From Chinchilla lanigera (taxonomy: Eukaryota > Chordata > Mammalia > Rodentia > Chinchillidae), in contig NW_004955416.1 in assembly GCF_000276665.1 (NCBI RefSeq), positions 3,351,034-3,415,033 of the forward strand: a stretch of DNA of 64,000 bases, written 5' to 3'. Within the stretch, counting starts at the first letter, position 1. Each line of letters starts with the position of its first letter. Position numbers and translations under genes: made by a program. Under the pieces are notes generated by a model. It was not told the DNA's origin, did no database searches, and saw only the letters and a list, made by a program, of their open reading frames with translations. This document shows, in pieces, positions 23,147-36,224 of this stretch.

Positions 23147-26100
23147 TTTCAAGAGATTCTGTTTTGTCTTCATGTCTCTTCCCATTTCCCCAAATCAGAG
23201 TCTTTTTGTCATTTGCAAGCCAACAAATATGTGAACATACCCAAAATATCATTCTTTGAAACTGTAATATATGCTGTGTTCCCTGAATATGGATGAGAAA
23301 GGAAACTCATACATTGTACACGCACCACAATTTACATTGGTCTGAAATTTTTGAAATTCTATTTAATCTGAGATCTCTTTTATTCATATAACTCATCACT
23401 ATGTGACTGGGGGCATCAGAAAAACTATAAATAAACAAAAAATTAAATCCAGAGCCTCAAATTGGTTATCACAGAAACTTCAAGAAAGAATTAGTTACAC
23501 AAAGACAGTGTATTTAGCCCTCCTTATGATAATAAGATTATTTCCCCCAGCCAAGCTAATAAGTTAATACCATCCATGTTTCCCTGTGTTCAACATTAGA
23601 TTAATGCATCTTTATCTTCCAATTAACCTGCAATTATGTGCCTTAATATCTGACATTTTCTTGGATTTAGGTTAATCCATACAATGCCAATATTTGAAGA
23701 TAAGGTCCCCAGGTCAATCAGCTAGAAACCATTCCCAGAAGCTGATGCTAATCAAATTTGTTCATGCAATTCAGTGAGGTTATTGCTATAAGTTTTAGAG
23801 CAGATGTTTGACACTGAAGAACACTCTTTATACTAGAATTTAAATCCTTTTTGTTCAGAAGTGACAAAGGTTGTTAAAATATACTTTTTGAGTGACCTAA
23901 TTAAGGCACTCAATCAAAAATCATCAAAACAGCAGTCTCCTTCCAGACGTCTCAAATACAAAGTTTCTCAGCCTCTCAATGCAGCACTGATGAAAACTCA
24001 GCATGAGGAATGGATGAAATTATTTTTTCTGGGCTGAGGAATTAGCCTTAAGCATTTGTTAATAAAGGCAAATAGAATTTTACAAACCAACATATAAACT
24101 TTGTGAGATTACTTTATTGCTTTCTGCACCAAGGTAAAGTAGATTGATACAATTACTTCCAGAATAAATTTCTTAATTCATCTTTAAAAAACCTTGGTTG
24201 AGGATAAGAGACCAAAAAATTAGAACAGATTGAATCTGGCAATTGTTGTGGCTCAAAGCCGTTTAATCCTCAATTAAACAGGTTTTTCTCCAGAATAAGA
24301 ACCAACTACCTGCACTCTCCACTGCTATGATTTTCCACCCACAACCAAAAAGGTCATATTACTTTTCCCTATTCTTGCTTCTTTTGAATTAAGTGGTAAA
24401 GAACACACACAGACACACAAGGTCATGTACTCATGTACATATCTTTCCTCAGTGTCCAAAGTCATCATTCTACCCAAGTATCTGTTCCATGTTTAAAATA
24501 GCAATTGAACTATTAAATACAGAACAGTCAAGTTTAAATGTTCCTCTCATCTTAGTAAAACTGGAAAACTTAGAAACACTAGTCTATAAAAGCATCTTTC
24601 CCCAAAGGTATTACTTCCTCTAAAATACTTTGAGAGTAGAGCTTTTGATTGAATTATTAATTTCTTGTATAAAAATTTTTCTCATTTAGAAAATATCAGT
24701 ACTGGTAAACATATTCCATACAGCACTATGATGAAGATGAAGTGTAAGGTGATTTTGTCCCTGTACCTGGCCCTTTAGAATATGTTGATAAAATGATGTC
24801 AGAATTAAATACTGTATTTATTAATTAAAAAGATTTCTGGTATAATGAGCATTTTTATTATTGTTTTTCGGAACATAGTGGTTCAAAGCTAGACTGGAAA
24901 AGAGATCACTGTAAAATCATTATCAGGCTCTTTCAAGCCCTTTATCACATCTCCTAACACCAATTGTGGTGCTGTCCCTTGTACAATAACCCTTTGCCCA
25001 TATGTGAACTAAAGTTTCCCCGTGTAATTCATCTTCTTTCAACTAGGTCTGAAGAGCTATCTTCACTGTGACTTTTTTGGTGAAAATCAAATTCAACTAT
25101 TCACTGAAAGAAGAACTCTCTAGCCCTCCACTATCTCCTCTGCAGATTCTGAACCAGAACTACTGAGCAAAACTACCAGAATGCATATGCCAGAGTTCTG
25201 CCTAGTGGACATTTAGTCCTAGCGGAAGTTAAAACAGGCCGTGTCAGTTAAAGGCTCAAGTCCACGAGTCACAGTACTTACTTCCAGATAGAGTAAAAGC
25301 TGACCTTTCCTCTCTAGGCTATTATCAATGCAAGTTCTTGTCTTTATACCAGGCACAGTCACCGCTCACTTACGTGCTAAATGAAAACCTGGGAATATGG
25401 GTGACATCTATATCATTAGTAAAAACAAGTTTTATAAAATATAGTCTTGTAGATGAGCTGTAGCTTTAAAAACATAGCATTGCCTATTCCAAAATAAGGA
25501 CCTTCCAGAGATCAGAGGCCTATTAGAAACCAGAAATGTTAGACATCTGTTGCTATGTCTCATGAAGGCAAAGATGGAGATATATTAGTACCATATGGGA
25601 AGGAATTCGACTCTGAAATCCAGCTTTGTGGGTATTTCCTAAAATAAGTTACCAAGTTGGTAGAATAAATAAAATCAAAGATAAATGGCTTTTTAAAAAA
25701 TCAGAAACCTCATCTGAAAAATTAAGTAATCTTCTATCAAAAAATAATATATTTTGATGTGTGTAACATGTTGTAGCAACTCCTCTCAACTGACTTCTTG
25801 AAGCAGATCACAATTACAGGCATAGAACAACCTATAATCAAAGTGAAGCATGTGAAAAAACTGTGTTAGAAGAAAGTGATTTCCAGGCCATATACTTTAA
25901 AAGATCGAGGTAGAAACCAAAGCTGAAATTGGATTTCAGTTTGTTACGGGACTAGCAGTCCCTGATCCTTTCTAAATTCAAGAAAGATCAGATTGTGCTA
26001 CACAAGGGTAGAAGGGGGCTACAGTGTACGTAGCAGCACCCCATCATATACCTCCAGGTACAGATCTGCCCACTAGCTTCACTCCACTCTATTTGAGACC

Positions 26101-28597
26101 TCTTATCCTGAGTTGGACTGAGTCTGATGGCTTAAAATAAAAATGACCAAAGGAAAGACCAGATGTCTGCAGAATCAGGTCCATTCCTTTGTCAGAATTA
26201 ACTATATCGCCAATTCTTCCAGGGAGCAGTATGAAAAATATCAGCCTCCCCATTCACAAGTGAGAGAGGAATGATGTGGGGGTCAAAGTCATAAGAATTG
26301 GATTTTCTTAGGAAAAAAAGAAAGCAAGAGTTGAATTAGCCTGGCAGTGCTCAGCTCAGAATGAGGAAGTAGCTAAGGCACTATCTAATTTAGGAGAGCT
26401 CACTAACCTTGTAAAGCATTGATTAATCTAACTAATCTTGTGTAATCCCATTGTTTCTGAAGTAATAACTAACCCTATCTTTAAGGAAAGAGAGGGTGCT
26501 TTTCTTAATCAGTTTATTGCTATAATTTCCAAACAGGAAAATAGTCTTAAGGGGCAAATATCTCAGGGAGTAGATACAGTAACTAGATCTACAGTCAGTA
26601 GAAGCAAGTCTATACTCATGAAATTTAAACCAATATATTACCAAGGGACCCTATTGGAAATGATGAACAAAGGGAGAAACCTCTGTCCTCCTGGGGTGGG
26701 ATGCATTAAAGTCCCTCAGAAGGGGAAGAGATCTCATGAGGAAGCTTCTGTCCTCCGAGCTTTAAAAATATCCCATCTGTTCTCAAGAGGGTGGAATATT
26801 TTCCCTTCTTATTAGAAAACATGCTTGCAAACAATTTGCAAAAGGAGTTATGAAAGCAAGGGTCGATGCTGATGACCCATGTGTACCAGAAGATGACAAA
26901 GCACACCTAAGCTCGCTTTAATATAAGGTTTTCTTTAATTTTATTTTAAAGAGAAAAAAAGAAAAAACAATAATAAAGAATTTCATAACAAGATAATAGC
27001 AGATTAACAGTGGTTAATATATTGCATATTGTTATCTTCAAATCCGGTGCTCAGAGTACATAATATAGGCATGCATAATTGATCACACAGTATAAGCACA
27101 AACTGTTTTTTCAATGAACTAAAAGAAGCCAGTAGTACAACTATCTTATCTATCTTACATATATATCTATTGTCTTTTAGGGTTCAGTGCAACCAGGCAT
27201 ATATAACACATGACAAAAGGAGGGGACAAAAATGCATCTATTCTCTCTGATCAATTTTATGTAGGATTTCTTTGCATATAACGTGGTATAGAAGTAGCTT
27301 TTCTAGGCTACGCTCATATAACAAAAACCTCGAGCCACAGGGTTACAACAATGAAGTGGTAATGGTAGTGTAGGTGAACTGTTGGCTAGGGACATGACTG
27401 CCTTTGCTCAAGAGTTCTGCCTGGAGCGTTATCTTTATTCTAGGTCTGAGTAGCTTCTCGCTAGAATATGCTAACTTGTTACCACAAAAGCACACAATGG
27501 CTCTTAAGGTTCCTGCTGACAATTATTGTCCAAGTTAGTTTTACAGGGAAACGGTATTAGGGAAACCCCTACATGCACCAGCAGGTACTGTGGGTCACAA
27601 AGTGAAGGATGAGATGGATAATGCTTTCTGAGAAGGAAACAGGATGTTTGAAAAATTTTATAAACTCTCATCAGTGGAAACCTTGAATGTGATGAAGAAA
27701 ATAAAACCTTGACTCATAATAAATGGGTAAACAAATTTCAAAATAGTTAACTCATTTAACTTTACTAAAGATCAAATAAAATTGTTCATGGGCATAAAAG
27801 AGTAACATTTTAATTGTGAGTATATAGAGTTTGGTGAGTAAGCAATTGAGATATCAAGGACAAATTTTATTTTTTGTGTTTTGAAAACAAAGAAAACTCC
27901 TGAGGAATGAGTACACAAGTTGTTCTTGTTGAACACTGTATCATTAAAGGGTGGCTTGGGACTGAAGATGAACAAAATAAAGGTCAAATAACTCAGATGC
28001 GCTCCCCAAGCCAGGCCCTGACTGAGTCTGTTCATATTGCCTAGTGGTACACACCTATAGCCTAGGTTAGCATGTTGTTAAGTAATCAAAAAATATGTAT
28101 GTGTATATGTATTTGTATATGTATATGACTAGCTAGGACCTAATGAACTGACTTGAAATAGTGAGAGAATTCATATTTTACAGGAATTTCAAAATAGCCC
28201 CCAAAATGACACAGCTGGCATTATGTTTTTATTATTGATTCATAATATATATATTTTATTATACATGCATATATATATATAATCTTCATCTACACTGAAC
28301 TAAGTGGTAATCTAGACATGCTACCCAAATACAAAAAAAGAATGAGGGAAAAAAATATTTCCCCAGTGACTGAAAAAAATCACCTGTTTAACCTATAATA
28401 TTTTAAAAGATGCAATGAAGTGTGGCTGTGTTTCAGAAAAAAATAAAAGCAATTTATTTTTAAATTAACTTTAAGCATTAGTTTTAAAATTTTGTCATAA
28501 AATTCAATAAATTGTTGTCTGGATTTCCATTCAGCCTAATTTACTGTTTTTGAAATCTAACAAGAATAAACTAACTACATTCATACAGGTGTAAAAT
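23147..28597. other. Long unassigned stretch
   Basis: No transposable element, exon or RNA gene recognised over 5.4 kb. About 23540-23830 is rich in TAAT/ATTA words and contains few signs of repeat origin (see findings). An open frame at 26438-26815 (125 codons, + strand) has no recognisable domain. (AT)n-like sequence occurs at about 28245-28280. Confidence 0.4.
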
Positions 28598-28643
28598 AAA
28601 TTTCATTTACCTATTTATTTAAATTTCATTTACCTATTTATTT
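28598..28643. repeat. 23-bp tandem duplication, two perfect copies
   Basis: The unit starts aaatttcatttacctat and ends ttattt. Both copies are identical, so the duplication is recent or has been homogenised. Confidence 0.95.
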
Positions 28644-29097
28644 AAATCCCAGTTATTTGGCCATTCATTTCTACAAAGTTGTTTAAGAGTTCCCTAACCA
28701 GTTAGTTTCCTTTCTATAAAAATAGGATTACTAGGTTCTTCTGATCATTAAATAACTATGTAAAAGTTCCTGGAACCAAGCGAATGCCAATAAATGTAGG
28801 TTATTAATTTATAACACTTTACAGTCTAGTCAACCTCCAAATAAAGATGGAGAAATGAGGGTAATACAATACACAGAAAAATAAAAGAACTTTTGATTCT
28901 CTCTAGAATTATCTTTTCTAAAGCTCCTTCCTCAGTGGCATAGTGTTTTTTAATTTGGGTAACTGATACTTTATCAACGTTAAATAAAGTGTAATAAATA
29001 ATTAATAAAATAAAAACCATCAAAAATTTGCTAAATAGACATAAGCAAACAGCAAACCTATTGTGTGAGTACAACTTAAAAATACTTTAACTTTCTT
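28644..29097. other. Unassigned AT-rich sequence
   Basis: No element or supported frame recognised. The right edge is the target-site duplication of the ID SINE. Confidence 0.5.
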
Positions 29098-29112
29098 TAG
29101 AGTGTGCTTTTT

Positions 29113-29218
29113 TTTTTTTTTTTTTTTTTTTTTGGTTTTTCTCCGGTACCAGGAACCGAACTCACGACCTTGCGCTTGCCAGGCAGGCGCTTTTGCCGCT
29201 GAGCTAAATCCCCAGCCC
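29113..29218 (-). mobile_element. Young ID SINE (tRNA-Ala-derived), antisense, 15-bp target-site duplication
   Basis: On the minus strand it reads gggctggggatttagctcag ... gcgcctgcctggcaagcgca ... gagttcggttcctggtaccg followed by a long A tail (poly-T on +). A-box (tagctcagcggc) and B-box-like (ggttcctgg) Pol III promoter blocks are visible. tagagtgtgcttttt is repeated at 29098-29112 and 29219-29233. It differs from the copy at 43611 by only two substitutions over about 78 bp. Confidence 0.95.
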
Positions 29219-29260
29219 TAGAGTGTGCTTTTTAACTACTGTTTCAAAAAATGTTTATTT

Positions 29261-30120
29261 CTCTGCTGTAAGTGTGGGTATGCATGTATCACTATGGCAT
29301 GATGATTTTATCTCTTTGGGGAAGATGCCTAAAAAGGAGAACAGTTGCTTCAAATGGAGCCTCTAATTTAGTTTTTTGGAAATCTCCATACTGATTTCCA
29401 AAGTAGTTGTACCAATTTACACTCTTATCACCAAGGAGGAACGATTTGCTTTTTCCTGCAGCCCTGACAGCATTTGTTACTGGTTTATTTCTTGATGATA
29501 GCCATTCTTTCTGGAATGAGATGGAATCTCCATGCTGATTTAATTTGAATTTATTGAATTACCACTGGTGTTGAACATATTTTATGTATTTATTGGATAT
29601 TTGTAGTAGCCCATATGCACATCAACAGATGAATAGATAAAGAAAATATGGTGTATATACGCAATGGGAAACTATTCTATCACAAAAAAGATAAGCTTGA
29701 GATATTCTTAGGTAAATGGATGCACTTTGCAACTATAACCTTAAGTGAAATAAATCAGACATACAAGTTTAAATATCATATTCCTTCCCTATGTGAGAAA
29801 CCCAAAGTATAAATAAGGGGAAAGTAGAGACTCCATATTAGGAAGCAGGAAGAACATTTTCAAGTTACAAAGGGAACAGGAGATGGGAAAGGGGGAAAGG
29901 AAGGGAAACGGATTTAGAGAAAAAAAGAACTGGAGGAAAAAAATGGAAATAGAGCCTTTACAAATAGGGGGGGTAAGCAAAATTGGAGGGAAGAGACGGG
30001 GACAAAAAAAAAGAATTATGGTGTGTTATGTACGTGTGCAAATTCTCCATGAAGAATGTGTTCATTATATACTGCAAGCACATGCTATTTTTACAAATAT
30101 AAGAAAATAAAATATAAAAG
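29261..30120 (+). mobile_element. 5'-inverted (twin-primed) LINE-1 insertion
   Basis: 29261-29607 is L1 ORF2 C-terminus in reverse orientation (gtatgcatgtatcactatgg; atactgatttccaaagtagt; gatagccattctttctgg; atttattggatatttgtag). At 29608 it switches to sense L1 (agcccatatgcacatcaaca; aagtgaaataaatcagacat), followed by a purine-rich 3' UTR and an A-rich end. The inverted part ends, in L1 coordinates, only about 25-30 bases before the sense part begins. Near-identical 12-mers aaatgtttattt (29249-29260) and aaatgcttattt (30121-30132) fit a target-site duplication. This is the standard product of twin priming. Confidence 0.88.
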
Positions 30121-30132
30121 AAATGCTTATTT

Positions 30133-32030
30133 TTATTATGAGAGAAAAATGTAAACTTACACAGTCAAATGCAAAAGTTTAAGCATACATTTTCATGTCT
30201 GAAGTGACTCTATTCTAGATTTAATTTATGGCCTCGACTGAGTCCCCAAGTACTTTTGTCAGAGATATAACTAACAAAATTCAAGATGAATAAGGAGCCA
30301 TCCCTTCCTTCAGAAGGTTCCCAATCTGAACAGAGGTTGACGGTAGAGTGCAAATTGCTAATTAGAGTAGAACACTACACCACTTGCTATTCTCCATACT
30401 TTCCATGCACTCTTACAACCAGGGATCTCCTAGTTCACTGGCTGTCTGCAAATACACAGTCCCAATTTACAATGTGTGCCAGTGTGCAAGGTGTAAATAC
30501 TCACTGTGTGGCTGATTTCAAACTACCAACTGTTAAGCTAGCTTTTTAAGTTCCTGAGTACTTATTTAACAATCTGTTCTTGTGAGGCCCCGCCATCCAT
30601 TTTGGCATAGATTATTCCCCTTCTAAGGTTGGACTAACTCATCTTAAAACATCTTTTTCTTTCTAGCCTCCTTTATGTACTTATTTTAAACTTTTTCTGA
30701 TGCTATTTACATAAGGAAGTCTTTCCCAAATCACCTAGTGTGAAGGTTTGTTTTTCTTTCTTTCCTCACTACTCTTCCCCAGGACCCTGGATCTTACACA
30801 ATGTGCAGAGCACCTATGTGCTTCTCTACCTCCTCTACGAAGTTGAGAACAACTTAAATCAGACTCAGTGCCTCATCTTTGTTCTGAAGACAAAATCAAC
30901 ATATGCATGAAAATAAATGCCGGGAGAATGGGCTACATGCTCTCAACATTCAAGGGAAAAGGTAGTAAGAAAGGTCTGGCAAAGCAGATTCCATTTTAAC
31001 ATAGACTAAAAAACTGATTGATTTTTGGGAGACTGAAACGTGGGGAGAATGTTCCACTGGAGAGGCGAGGTGGGGATTACACCACATGAAACAGAGCTTA
31101 GGAGCAAGACCTTGGAGTTACCAGGGCCCAAGGCTAGAGAGCTAAATCTGATGTTGGTCACCTATCTGCTTCAGGAATAAGAGAAATGATATAAAATGGA
31201 AAAAAATGAATTTAATTGGTTTGGTCAAACTAGAGAGAGCTAACTTGCCTTTCACCAAACTCACAGAAGTGATACTATTTATAGGAGCTATGACTCACTT
31301 AGAACAAAAGGTAAGAACTATACTTGTGCAGCTAGATATGGGCCAACCAGACACATGCAGTTCACGTTTTCCAATTGTGTTGCATCATCAAGGGATCAGG
31401 GCTGGGAGTAGGGGCAGCTCAGCTTTTGTTCTCAGAATATTTGCCCATATTAAGCAGGGACTGAGGAACTGCTTAAAGAACAGATCAGCAGGCTGATGTT
31501 GTGATGTTGGAACTGAGAAAAAAAACACTGAAGCTTTCTTAAAAATTTCTAACTTTAAGGAAACCTTACTACAATATTTAATGAAAATGGACCCTTCATT
31601 ATGAGAGGAGGTTAGTTAAAGGTAGAATGAATATAGTGGGAAAGAATATATAGAGCTGAGTCAGAAGACTTTGAGTGAGAAACCTACATTTAATTCAGTA
31701 AATAACCAAGAACAAAGTATTAAGCAGTGAATAATATATTTAGATTTATGCTTTAGGAAGACTATCCTGACAAGAGTATGAAAAATCTGTTAGAAGGACA
31801 GAGGAGGTAAAGAAGCACATGAAAACTAAGGAGAAACTGAACTGGGGAGTTTTACTGAGGGTATAAATTGAAGGTGCTGAATTTAAGAAACATGTAGCTA
31901 AAAATTATAAACCAGAGATACAGGGCTGCATTTACTCTTCAAAAATAAACAAATAATAAGAAAATAAGCCAAACAACAATGGAAACAGCTAATCCAAGGT
32001 AGATCTTTGGCTTTCAAATACGTCCTTTGC
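30133..32030. other. Unassigned sequence
   Basis: No element recognised. Short open frames at 30286-30549 and 31206-31496 (87 and 96 codons, +) have no recognisable domains. About 30600-30860 is CT-rich and could be a very old L2 relic, but the match is not good enough to list. Confidence 0.4.
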
Positions 32031-32073
32031 TCCTTCCTTCCTTCCTTCCTTCCTTCTTTCTTCCTTCCTTCCT
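32031..32073. repeat. (TTCC)n microsatellite
   Basis: Tandem cttc/ttcc units with two interruptions (ctttctt and the final ctctg). Confidence 0.95.
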
Positions 32074-32949
32074 CTGTTCCTTTTTGTACAACAACATTGA
32101 AAAGAAAAAAACTCTACTACCACATTTGATAGTAAAGCCAACATCACTATTTACTTCCAATATTTCTGCCAAGGAACCATGTATATCTTATTAATACAAA
32201 AAGCTTTTTTACATTAAAAATGATATATACAAGTATCATGTTTTGCATTTTTAAGTACTGTGGAATAAAAGTTTCCATCAGCTTCTTAAAAGCATCATAT
32301 GAAACAATATATCGTTATATATTGGTAATTCTAAAAATAAGTTTATAAACAAAAATCAGACTCATGCATCCAGCCAAAGGTTATAAAAGCCAGATGACAT
32401 CAGTAGTAATTCTTCTGTAGCATACCATGTAATTACAAACAAACTTTCCCCAGCTTGATCATCAGCCCCCTTTTCAAAGCAAATTCACATGTTTGGTTTT
32501 AATCTTTAATGGGTAGGTGACCTCTGAAATACAAAAATGCCAAACAAGATGTGCTCTATCTCAATTTTCATCATAAAGACAGCTTTGGTGTAGAGAAAAT
32601 AGGTGTAAGTAGGATGCCTTTCATGATATTTTCTCTTCCCAGTTGTTAAAACTTTTCAAATTTAGGGTTATGGAGAGTTCAAAAGAAGGGTTCATGAATA
32701 AATTTATCATATACCTGAGGTAAAACCCATGATTATGTGGATTTTGGAGGTAGAGCTGTGTATTAAACAAGGGATTTTAATAAGCCTTGTCTACCTTTTT
32801 ACAGGTTACAGAATTTTGGATAAACTGACAAGACCATTGGTACTTGACGGTATTACAGTTTCTATCTTCTCATCTTTATTACAACAATGTGAAGAAAATG
32901 AGGATCATTATGGATCTCTTCCTAGTGTAAGCCCTCTTCAGTTATCACC
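32074..32949. other. Unassigned sequence
   Basis: No repeat recognised. About 32385-32500 has mixed-complexity sequence with a tgacatca CRE-like word and a taattac word, but nothing that identifies a regulatory element. Confidence 0.4.
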
Positions 32950-33165
32950 TTCTCTGTGAATTCTTTATGCAACTTAACTTGGTTCTGTATCCATATTTAC
33001 AAAAATAATCATTCTCCTATGTATTATATTGTATCTGAATGATTTTCTAACTTGTGTTTTCCCTCAAAAAAGTGCATTATCTTTCATCTGCATGTATATC
33101 TATATCTTCAAAATTCCGAGTCCTGCAAATAGTAGGCCCTCTATTAATGCTTTTTTAAATAATCC
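32950..33165 (+). mobile_element. L2 LINE 3'-end fragment
   Basis: The ordered blocks tgtgaattctttatgc, tattatattgtatctgaatg, ttatctttcatctgcatgta and tgcaaatagtaggccctcta, ending tattaatgctttt, match the 3' UTR layout of L2 (cf. cacatagtaggcgctcaata). Confidence 0.6.
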
Positions 33166-35029
33166 AGTGTGTGCTTACATTTAATTTTTCTGTTATGCAT
33201 CTGTGCCTGTGTAAAACACAGCCACTTATGAAGTACGTTTACCACAACTTCTGCGGAAGAAATATTACCCATTTCATTATGAAACCACAAGTGCTCATTA
33301 GTAGACTGAAGGACACTTAGAAGTCCAACAATGCAATGTGATGTGTGGTGATACACAGACATTATCATTTTAATGTACAGCTTAGGTGTAGAAGTTTTAA
33401 AATTAACAGTAGATTCCTTTTATTGCGTATGGGTTGAATGCCATTTGGAAGGAAATATTCGAATACTTTACAAAATGCAATTTGAAACATATTTGTTTGT
33501 GTTAAATTGCTCAGGGAGTTAATTCTAGATAAATACAAAATTTCAGTCCAAAAATAGTTCATTGAAGGCTAGGCATTAATATGAGCATTAGTTTATGGCC
33601 ACACTATCAATAAGAGTGAGTTGTGATAGAGAAATGTTTTTGAATTAGTAGTACAAAAGGGTAACTCTTCTAACAGAGACATTGACTATAAATCCAAAGA
33701 AGTCCAAGGACTAAATTGCACAGTTAATTCAATGGATGCATACCTGGTGAAAAGATGAGTAGTAATATTAAATGCATAAAGCTATCCCCTCCTAAAAGTA
33801 TTCTGAGGGTTGTAGCAAGTGATAGAGTAGATCATATTCTCCTTACAATTTAATCTAGCCTGGTAACTTTTCTGAAGGCAGCCAAGTTATTCATTTGTGA
33901 TGCATTTATTATCCACTCAAGAGAGGCAGGAAAGAGGACAAGATCCTTCCTCCTGAGTACACCTTCTGTACAACAATTCATTTGTGTAAGACATACTCAT
34001 TCACTCAAAGCTGGCATTCAAGTCACCATCCTTAATTATAATTGTTGGCTCCAGTGAGTAATCTGTGGATGGTTTTGAGTTGCTGCCAAAGATAATATAT
34101 CTCAGGGAGGGGGATAAGCTTATGGGAAGAGAAGCTCTTTTCCCATAAATGATGAATCAATCCATTAGATTTGTGATAATCAATGCTCTGAATCCTTTTC
34201 ATGTCAAAGTAGGGGGAGGGAAAACCTTAGTGAAGTAGCCAATCATTATTAATTCATTCATTGGAGTAATATTAATCATGGAGAACTAATGTGATATTAA
34301 TGTGACTATAATGCAGGCTTCAAAAAGAATTGAATTTTAGATAGAAACATGGTATAGGTTTTGTTTTCTAATTTAGTTACCTGACAGGGGATTTCTAAAG
34401 ATTTTGAGGAAAGAAGGCAATATCTTGCGTGCTTTATACGTGAGTATGGAAATATGAGAATTATACTGAGAGCTCACCTGTAAATTTCCTGCTTGGCCCC
34501 AGGCTGTCTGAGACAGTCAGCACTCTGGCAGTGAAATGTTCTTCCAGGAAACATGTATTGCTGAGGCTTCTGGGGCATGAGAAGCAGGAGGACAGGTTTC
34601 TGGGAACAGAATCTGGTCTTCAATGGTGCCGGTCATTCCTTAAAAGAAATTCAAAGGAGATGAAAAAGTAGAAAGCCCAGGCCTGACTTTCTCAGATTTA
34701 AAAATCTTTCCGGAATTAACTTAATCCAATCTCTTCAAATGTGCAATGAGGACTTTGATGGAAAAATTCAATGTTTCAACACTATCAGAGAGACTGGTCA
34801 ATGTATGTTCCAGATGTCTTAGCCCTAGTTTAGCATACTTTCTGGAAGATGACCCAGCAGATGCATAAAGCAGGAAATTGAGGCCATAGAACTCAACAAG
34901 TCTGCTAGGACCTGATGCTCACTTATGTACCAGTTCATCTTTTTTGCTGCTCATATAAAACAAACCAGCTCAGAATTCCTCATGTGAATCACATTGTTCT
35001 CAGTCTGACTGATGTCAACATATCTGCCT
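33166..35029. other. Unassigned sequence
   Basis: No element recognised. 34150-34330 is notably rich in ATTA/TAAT words (see findings). About 34480-34680 is GC-richer than its surroundings but has no long frame. Confidence 0.4.
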
Positions 35030-35340
35030 AGAATCTCCCTCCGTCTTCCCCAACTTCAGGCCAGCTTTCTCCTTCTATTTTAAAATTCAAGTGAAGCATC
35101 ATTTTCTCCAAGTGCCCTATTATTGGCTCACCTTCACACATTTCTCACTTTGAAGTTTCTGCGCACATATCTATTAGGCTACTTACCACATAGTTCAATA
35201 GCAACCACTTTGCCTTTCTCCCACCAAACCGTGAATTTTTTCAATGCTTAGCGGTGTTTCTTGCTCATCTTTGTATTCTCAGCATTTAAGTAAGCACCAG
35301 CCACGTATAGAAGTAGTAAAATATTTAAAGAATATTCAGA
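35030..35340 (+). mobile_element. L2 LINE 3'-end fragment
   Basis: Ordered blocks match the L2 3' end: a cttccccaacttcaggcc region, attcaagtgaagcatcattt (cf. caaatgtcacctcct), ctttgaagtttctgcgcac, tttttcaatgcttagcggtg and atctttgtattctcagcatt. The sequence is well diverged. Confidence 0.7.
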
Positions 35341-36224
35341 ATAAGCTGAACCCATGAACGATATGTTGGCACAATATTTAAATAGAGGCTTCTTATTTTT
35401 ATTCTAAGTTCTCATTAATCTTACTATGTGCATCAGTAGGCAGCCACTTAATTCATTTTTCCATTGTACTTCGTCATTTTGGTGCCTATTTTACAATTTG
35501 TGTATTCCTTGGTAATGGCCAGCATTGACTTTCATAACTCAATTTTCTGCCATTCAGTTTACGGTTACATTACCATTATTGTTATTTTCTTCAAAGGAAG
35601 TACTTCCTTTGAAGTACTTTGGTTGGTTCTGTTTCCATACATTTGGGAGATAAACCTTATTGATGTACCTAGTCTCATATATTGTAATGATTCCATTTTG
35701 AACTGATACTAGTTAACTACAAGTCTTGTGGTTATTAATGATGCTATAGGTAAATAGTATTGTTATAAACCTGTACAGTAAATGTCAGGCCTCCCCCTCT
35801 TCCATGCCTCAGATAAATTTTTAATATACATTGGAGTAAAGAAAGTAATAAAACATTCTTCTTCGGATCCATTCTTTCCTCATTTCTAAGTATGTATGTA
35901 TACAACTTCCAAAATTTATTTTTCACAAACCCCTCCTCAGGTTTCTCAAACATGAAATTCCTAAAACCAAAATAAAATAAGTAAACTTATAGTTCTTCAC
36001 GCATATTTGTCCTCTTCCCCATGAAATTCTTCAGTGTCTGTAGGCTAGAGATTGTGTGATTCACTTCTTCCTCCAAATGATCTCTTGAGATTTTCTCTTC
36101 TTTTCACCTCAGAGTCATCTATCTTGGATTCTTATCATCTTCTGTTCAATTTAAGAGAAGGTTCTGAATTAACCTTCTGCCTTCCAACCTCCCCCATTGT
36201 GTCCTCTCCACTCTAAAAGAGGCC
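35341..36224. other. Unassigned sequence containing a perfect palindrome
   Basis: The 26-bp palindrome at 35589-35614 is listed separately. An 80-codon frame at 35464-35706 (+) is rich in hydrophobic residues and crosses the palindrome, with no recognisable family. Confidence 0.4.
35589..35614. repeat. Perfect 26-bp palindrome
   Basis: The halves are cttcaaaggaagt and its exact reverse complement, with no spacer. It can form a cruciform or hairpin but is short. No transposon ends are recognisable beside it. Confidence 0.95.

Noticed and set aside
26438..26815. 125-codon open frame (+).
   Set aside because: No family recognised, an AT-rich setting and an overlapping opposite-strand frame. 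Treated as chance.
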